Origin: Paenibacillus antarcticus
GTDB lineage: Bacteria > Bacillota > Bacilli > Paenibacillales > Paenibacillaceae
Assembly: GCF_001637225.1 (NCBI RefSeq)
Contig: NZ_LVJI01000001.1
Coordinates: 310,001 to 374,000 of the forward strand
Direction: 5' to 3'
Length of the DNA stretch: 64,000 nucleotides
Shown: positions 59,420-64,000 of the stretch, in pieces
How positions within the stretch are numbered: position 1 is the first letter of the stretch
Layout of the letters: the number at the start of each line of letters is the position of its first letter
The notes under the pieces: model-generated
The model's input: only the letters and a program-made list of their open reading frames with translations
Told to the model about the DNA's origin: nothing
Databases searched by the model: none
Made by a program: the position numbers and the translations under genes

Positions 59420-60823
59420 TTATCTGAAATCAGGTGGAGTACGCCGTGCTACCCCCGTCAAAATAGCTGCTTCAATAATGGCTTTGCGCACTGCTGGCAC
59501 GACCTGATCATTGAATATACTTGGGATGATATATTGTTCGTTCAGTTCATTATTCGAAACAACGGATGCGATTGCGCGTGCAGCTGCTAATTTCATAGGC
59601 TCGTTGATTCGTGTGGCACGGCAATCCAGTGCCCCTCTGAATAACCCAGGAAATACGAGCACATTGTTAATCTGATTCGGATAATCACTTCGTCCAGTTG
59701 CCAAAACAGCTACATGCGCAAGCGCCTCTTCAGGATTTATTTCAGGCTCTGGATTAGCCAAAGCAAATACAATGGATTGCTCGTTCATTAACTGAATATC
59801 ATCTCCGTTCAATAAACCTCCACGTGATACTCCGATAAATACATCTGCTCCACGAATGAGTTCTTTTAATGACCCAGACTCCTTCTCAACTTGCGGTTGT
59901 TCTGCAAGCCACTGCCACATCGGATGTTCATACTTTCCACCATGGATAATAGCACCTTCCTTGTCAACAGGCACAAGACGCGTAACACCTGCATCCAACA
60001 GCATTTTACAAATAGATACGCCTGCCGCTCCAATCCCGTTAACAACGATACGAACATGATTTATCCGTTTATTTACAATCTTTAGCGCATTTAAGAGTCC
60101 TGCGATCACCACCACTGCGGTCCCATGTTGATCATCATGGAAGATCGGTATATCGAGCTCTTCGGTCAACCTTTGCTCAATTTCAAAACAACGAGGTGAG
60201 CTAATATCTTCAAGGTTAATGCCACCAAATATAGGGCTGACCGCTTTAATAGTACGGATAATTTCTTCAGTATCTCTCGTATCTAGACACAGTGGAAATG
60301 CATCTACACCCGCTAATTGTTTGAATAACATGGCCTTCCCTTCCATGACAGGGGCTGCTGCATAGGGACCAATATCGCCAAGTCCAAGTACAGCTGTTCC
60401 ATCTGAAATCACGGCGACTGTATTCCGTTTGATAGTTAACGAATATGCTTTACTCGGATTCTCATGAATAGCCTTACACACTTTAGCTACACCTGGTGTG
60501 TATACCTGTGACAAATCCTCACGATTCCTGATCGGGAGTGTTGGTTGAATAACGATTTTCCCTCCCAAATGAACGAGAAAGGTACGGTCGGATACGTTAA
60601 TCACCTTAATACCACTAAGATTTTTTAACGACTCAACAATTAAAGGTTCACTATGGTCGCCTCCATCTACCGTTATGTCTCGAATCGATGTTTCCTTACC
60701 CGGACGGATGACGTCAATCGATGTAATATCTCCACCGGCTTTACTTACTGCGGCGGCTACATCTCCGAAGCTCACTTTGGCATGATCTAATTCCAACCTT
60801 ACAATAATACTTGTTTGGGCCAT
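59420..60823 (-). CDS. NAD(P)-dependent malic enzyme with N-terminal ACT domain
   Basis: 467 residues from the ATG behind GGAGGTGGAGTTCCAT; an ATG 13 codons upstream has no comparable site. Residues 1-80 form an ACT-type regulatory domain (IIVRLELDHAKVSFGDVAAA). The catalytic part has VYTPGVAKVCKAI (Tyr), VISDGTAVLGLGDIGPYAAAPVMEGKAMLFK with the catalytic Lys, the metal ligands in DISSPRCFEIEQRL and FHDDQHGTAVVV, and the Rossmann motif VVNGIGAAGVSICKML. It decarboxylates malate to pyruvate. The ACT domain suggests ligand control. A hairpin without T-tract follows. Confidence 0.93.
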   Translation of the reverse strand: MAQTSIIVRLELDHAKVSFGDVAAAVSKAGGDITSIDVIRPGKETSIRDITVDGGDHSEPLIVESLKNLSGIKVINVSDRTFLVHLGGKIVIQPTLPIRNREDLSQVYTPGVAKVCKAIHENPSKAYSLTIKRNTVAVISDGTAVLGLGDIGPYAAAPVMEGKAMLFKQLAGVDAFPLCLDTRDTEEIIRTIKAVSPIFGGINLEDISSPRCFEIEQRLTEELDIPIFHDDQHGTAVVVIAGLLNALKIVNKRINHVRIVVNGIGAAGVSICKMLLDAGVTRLVPVDKEGAIIHGGKYEHPMWQWLAEQPQVEKESGSLKELIRGADVFIGVSRGGLLNGDDIQLMNEQSIVFALANPEPEINPEEALAHVAVLATGRSDYPNQINNVLVFPGLFRGALDCRATRINEPMKLAAARAIASVVSNNELNEQYIIPSIFNDQVVPAVRKAIIEAAILTGVARRTPPDFR

Positions 60824-61158
60824 ATGGAACTCCACCTCCGCTATATTTGTAAGCGTATTCATAAACTTTTAAATATTCTTTCATTATACTCACAATATAC
60901 AATATTTGAATGCATTGAACAATGTATACTCCCATTTCACACTGGAAATTCTACCAATGCTTTGAGTGATATTCCCCCTATGAATTAGCCGAATGCTCCT
61001 CTAGAGAAGTATTCCTAACTTCCATTTCCGAGACATATTTCTGATCCTACCACATCCTATTATATTACATACTGATCAATAAGTAACAACACAAAACAAC
61101 CATGCGCGTGCTACAATAGTCGTATATACTTTCTACTTAAATTGACTAGGGAGACCTC
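60824..61158. promoter_or_regulatory. Divergent region between malic enzyme and alpha/beta hydrolase genes
   Basis: 335 bp without supported ORF. A plus-strand extended -10 TGCTACAAT occurs near 61108-61116 but no good -35 was seen. Sequence upstream of malic enzyme is AT-rich. Confidence 0.25.
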
Positions 61159-63396
61159 ATGGAACTCGAAACGACGATATACACACCAGTAAAACCTTCA
61201 TTTCCCTCACGAATGAGATTTCGGGTCAAGACAACGTTCGCCTTAGATACACGTTTTTGGAGGATCGCTCAAAGTGGTGTTTGGGCTTCATTCTGTTTTA
61301 TATTTGCGTTAACATCACTCAGTATGCCAACTGGATTAGGAACTACCCTTGATATATTCTTATCTATCACAGTTGGTACTCTTGGACTCGCAATTTCAGC
61401 GATCCTACTAGCATTACTACTCGCCTTGATTGGACTTCCTATTCCACGTCTATTTATTGGTGGGGTTTTATTTGATTTGATCGCTACTTACTTGTTGTTT
61501 TGGATTCCAGGAAGTGGCATAGCCGTATCCATCGCTTCATCCGTGATCATCACCTTACTAGGTGTGCTCTTAGGTTGTTGGATGGCGATTATAGCTAGCC
61601 AGCATATCAAGACACGGACCAAATGGATATTCTCTATTACGCTTTGCATCCTGGCATCCATCGTCATAAGTCTCCTCTCTAGTGAAAAGTCAGATATCAA
61701 TCGGGAGTTCAGCATCTCCAATAGTGAAGTCTCTACCATTCCACTTTCAAGTCCAGCGGACCCAGGATTATTCGACACGACGTATTTCACTTACGGGAGC
61801 GGTTATGATTTACACCGAGAGGAATACGGACTTAAGGCCGAACTCAAATCATCGACCGTTGACGCCTCTTCCTATATTAACAAATGGCCTAGGCTACGTT
61901 CCCTGTTTTGGGGATTTGACCAGAAGTCACTCCCTTTAAATGGTAGAGTCTGGATGCCTGCGGGTGAAGGCCCATATCCGCTTGTGTTGATGGTTCATGG
62001 CAATCATTTAATGGAGGATTATTCCGATGGTGGATATGGCTATCTCGGTGAGTTGCTCGCTAGTAGAGGATTTATTGCCATTTCGGTAGACGAGAACTTC
62101 CTGAACTATTCTGTGTGGTCGAATATACCAGAGAATGATATCAAGGCACGTACTTGGCTTCTTCTCAAGCATTTACAACAAATCGAAATATTCTCTGACC
62201 AGTCTAATTCTCCGTTCTATCATAACGTCAACTTCGAGCAAATTGCTCTCATAGGTCATTCTCGAGGTGGCCAAGCGGTTGCTATGGCTGCAGACGCAGA
62301 GCGTTGGTTCCGATCGGATCCAGATTTAAAAAATGATCTTAACAACTTTTCTATTAAAGCCGTGATCGCTCTTGCACCGACGGATACAAAGGTCGATGGA
62401 ATACAAGCGAAACTCCGTAATATCAGCTATATGGTACTTCAAGGGTCACGCGACGGAGATTTGAACGAATATTTCGGTGAACGTCAATATGATCGTGCTA
62501 GCTTCACCCCTGATGCAGTAGGATTTAAAACCTATCTTCATATTCCCAATGCGAACCACTCCCAGTTCAATACCTCATGGGGAGGGCTCGATATAAGTAT
62601 GCCGAAAGGGCTGTTGCTCAATCGAAGTGAAATGATGCTGGCATCTGATCAAAGACAAATCGCTAAGGTGTATATTTCTGCCTTTCTAGAAACTACGCTA
62701 CATGATTCTCAAGACTATAATCCATTATTTCGTGATTACCGAACAGGACGTGATTGGCTACCTGATTCCATCTATTACAACAGATACGAGGATGGTAATT
62801 TCTTGGCGCTTGCAAGATACGATGAAGACAAAGACAGAACAACCCTTTTAAATAAAGGTACAGCCGAAGCAAGTAATGGACTACGGTGGAGTGAAGAAGC
62901 TAGCACCTCACAGAATAAGAGTGTTCTTTTGGAAAAAAGAGGAAACAAATCGCAACCATCGTCCTACTCACTGAGTTGGGATGAGGGCAAAATAATAAAT
63001 CAGTTCACAGAAGCCGACGGATTGTCCTTATCGATCGCAGACCAAAGTATGGAAGTAGGGCTTGAACAGAATAATATTCTCCCTCTTTCCGAAATCACGA
63101 TTACATTAGACACGAGTGATGGCGTGTCAGTTACCCTTCCATTGTCTCAATTCATGACTCTACAACCCATGATTATCCCTCAGTTCACAAAAAATAAGTG
63201 GCTAGAGAAACATTTCGATGATGGGAACTATAATTTGCCTGAGAAAGCAATATTACAAACGATTGAATTACCTTTTGAAGATTTTGAAAGAGCTAATTCC
63301 AACTTCAAACCAGCTCATATCCATAGGTTTACATTAAATTTCAATACGGGTCCTATCAAAATCATATTGGATGATGTGGGGCTATATCGAAATTAA
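61159..63396 (+). CDS. Membrane-anchored alpha/beta hydrolase (chlorophyllase/PAF-AH-like fold)
   Basis: 745 residues. After about 35 residues, five hydrophobic helices fill residues 38-180. The exported or cytosolic soluble part then carries an alpha/beta hydrolase core: PLVLMVHGNHLMEDY (oxyanion region), GFIAISVDENFLNYS, and the nucleophile elbow IALIGHSRGGQAVAMA near residue 370. NANHSQFN supplies a likely catalytic His. From about residue 560 a C-terminal beta-rich region follows, not recognised. The substrate is unknown; esters or lipids are likely for this family. Start ATG behind GGGAGACCTC. Confidence 0.8.
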   Translation: MELETTIYTPVKPSFPSRMRFRVKTTFALDTRFWRIAQSGVWASFCFIFALTSLSMPTGLGTTLDIFLSITVGTLGLAISAILLALLLALIGLPIPRLFIGGVLFDLIATYLLFWIPGSGIAVSIASSVIITLLGVLLGCWMAIIASQHIKTRTKWIFSITLCILASIVISLLSSEKSDINREFSISNSEVSTIPLSSPADPGLFDTTYFTYGSGYDLHREEYGLKAELKSSTVDASSYINKWPRLRSLFWGFDQKSLPLNGRVWMPAGEGPYPLVLMVHGNHLMEDYSDGGYGYLGELLASRGFIAISVDENFLNYSVWSNIPENDIKARTWLLLKHLQQIEIFSDQSNSPFYHNVNFEQIALIGHSRGGQAVAMAADAERWFRSDPDLKNDLNNFSIKAVIALAPTDTKVDGIQAKLRNISYMVLQGSRDGDLNEYFGERQYDRASFTPDAVGFKTYLHIPNANHSQFNTSWGGLDISMPKGLLLNRSEMMLASDQRQIAKVYISAFLETTLHDSQDYNPLFRDYRTGRDWLPDSIYYNRYEDGNFLALARYDEDKDRTTLLNKGTAEASNGLRWSEEASTSQNKSVLLEKRGNKSQPSSYSLSWDEGKIINQFTEADGLSLSIADQSMEVGLEQNNILPLSEITITLDTSDGVSVTLPLSQFMTLQPMIIPQFTKNKWLEKHFDDGNYNLPEKAILQTIELPFEDFERANSNFKPAHIHRFTLNFNTGPIKIILDDVGLYRN

Positions 63397-63430
63397 AGAA
63401 AAGTGTACAATAGTTAGGGAGGTGATTGAC

Positions 63431-63661
63431 GTGGACAACGAAATACTTCGTTATACATTTGCATATAAGGTCTTATCCACAGGTAATGAGGAACAGATTA
63501 GCGTATTTGCCGATAGCAAAGAGAAAGCTTCTGAGCTAGCTTTAGAAACTGCTTATGATTATGAGTTTACTTCTAAGGAAGACATTGAAATGGGACAACT
63601 CTTGAGCATTTCTAAAGCTGTTGGTGACAATTACGTTGAATGTGCAGGTTGCGCATCCTAA
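63431..63661 (+). CDS. Small hypothetical protein ending in CxxC
   Basis: 76 residues starting GTG behind AGGGAGGTGATTGAC. RYTFAYKVLSTGNEEQISVF and SKEKASELALETAYDYEF suggest a beta-beta-alpha fold. The end VECAGCAS holds one CxxC. The frame is open 20 codons further up but that stretch overlaps the preceding gene. No family was recognised. It follows the hydrolase gene closely and is followed by a terminator. Confidence 0.7.
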   Translation: MDNEILRYTFAYKVLSTGNEEQISVFADSKEKASELALETAYDYEFTSKEDIEMGQLLSISKAVGDNYVECAGCAS

Positions 63662-63672
63662 ACACAACAAGA

Positions 63673-63714
63673 GGCATCCCGAAGTCATAGAAATGGCTGG
63701 GATGCCCTTTTTTT
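63673..63714 (+). terminator. Terminator after small hypothetical gene
   Basis: GGCATCCC pairs with GGGATGCC around an 18-nt loop, followed by seven T. Confidence 0.75.
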
Positions 63715-63721
63715 AAGATTA

Positions 63722-64000
63722 TTAATTCGGACGACTCTCCATCCATTCACATATCATGCTAATCTCTGCGTTATCACACTCGGCTCGTATAGAACCTCTC
63801 ATTTTCTCCATTAAACTTTTTGTAATCGAGAGTCCAAGTCCCTTACCAAGACCTGTCCTAACTTGATCCTCCGTATAGAATCGATCGAAAATCATACGCA
63901 TATCGACCGCGACATATACCTCATTACAAATAATAAGTCGAATATATCTTCCAAATTGCTCAAGAGCAACAGATACATTACCTTTACCATGAGAAAGTGC
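63722..64000 (-). CDS. Histidine kinase, C-terminal ATPase part (partial)
   Basis: 93 codons of a frame that begins beyond the right edge. IFDRFYTEDQVRTGLGKGLGLSITKSLM is the F-box and G2-box of the HATPase_c domain of sensor kinases; the N- and G1-boxes lie outside the window. It ends MESRPN. As in many Gram-positive kinases, a response-regulator gene is probably beyond the window. Sensor domain and target are unknown. Confidence 0.85.
   Translation of the reverse strand, partial: ALSHGKGNVSVALEQFGRYIRLIICNEVYVAVDMRMIFDRFYTEDQVRTGLGKGLGLSITKSLMEKMRGSIRAECDNAEISMICEWMESRPN

Noticed and set aside
1..64000. CRISPR arrays, insertion sequences, prophage or rRNA
   Set aside because: No direct-repeat arrays, transposase motifs, phage structural genes or rRNA-like conserved stretches were seen on either strand.

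Overview
The window looks like the chromosome of an endospore-forming, low-GC Gram-positive bacterium, most probably Paenibacillus or a close relative. The pointers are a tricistronic spore germinant receptor operon, a CmpA cortex-morphogenesis micro-gene, an S-layer-homology surface protein, GGAGG-type ribosome binding sites with frequent GTG and TTG starts, and the gene neighbourhood lolA-like / alr / ndoAI-ndoA / tex / cmpA / sprT / tRNAs, which resembles the ydcC-alr-ndoAI-ndoA ... ydcI-ydcK region of Bacillus subtilis. No phage, insertion sequence or CRISPR array was seen; most of the window is ordinary housekeeping chromosome.

Layout. 1-8.8 kb: the start of a secreted protein, a YqkE-like protein, a ger operon (A, C and B subunits plus a small D-like membrane protein), a DMT transporter, a Cof-type HAD phosphatase and an M50 membrane protease. 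9.2-15.1 kb: a PrsA-like foldase fused to a stalk domain, a PhnP-like metallo-hydrolase, and a cysT-cysW-cysA-sbp sulfate uptake operon. 15.4-28 kb: metabolic and repair genes (TetR/YigZ pair, pgi, a hydroxyisobutyrate-dehydrogenase-like enzyme, ppnP, tkt, a ferredoxin, purU, endonuclease IV) and a frameshifted DUF4184 gene. 27.9-38.6 kb: an unbroken minus-strand Tad/Flp-type pilus operon (TadZ-like, TadA, TadB, TadC, Flp pilin, three TadE/TadG-like proteins, prepilin peptidase, FHA protein). A strong intrinsic terminator sits between its likely promoter and its first ribosome binding site. 38.8-45.4 kb: small Cys-rich proteins, glutathione peroxidase, XRE, PAS and MarR proteins with an MFS exporter, an SDR pseudogene, and six tRNA genes. 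45.4-52.6 kb: sprT, cmpA, tex, the EndoA/EndoAI toxin-antitoxin pair, alr and a LolA-like lipoprotein. 52.8-64 kb: a 2056-residue SLH-anchored phosphoesterase, a transporter relic, an ACT-domain malic enzyme, a membrane alpha/beta hydrolase, and the end of a sensor kinase.

How the parts work together. The Tad genes form a complete monoderm pilus machine: localisation ATPase, extrusion ATPase, two platform proteins, pilin, minor pilins and peptidase. The outer-membrane secretin genes are absent, as expected for a cell with one membrane. The ger genes encode one nutrient receptor for spore germination. Alr, EndoAI/EndoA and Tex lie in a conserved cell-envelope and stress neighbourhood. The MarR-MFS pair looks like a self-regulated drug-efflux unit.

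Limits: start codons were chosen by ribosome-binding-site spacing, domains by reading motifs, and hairpins by eye. No database search, alignment or folding calculation was run.
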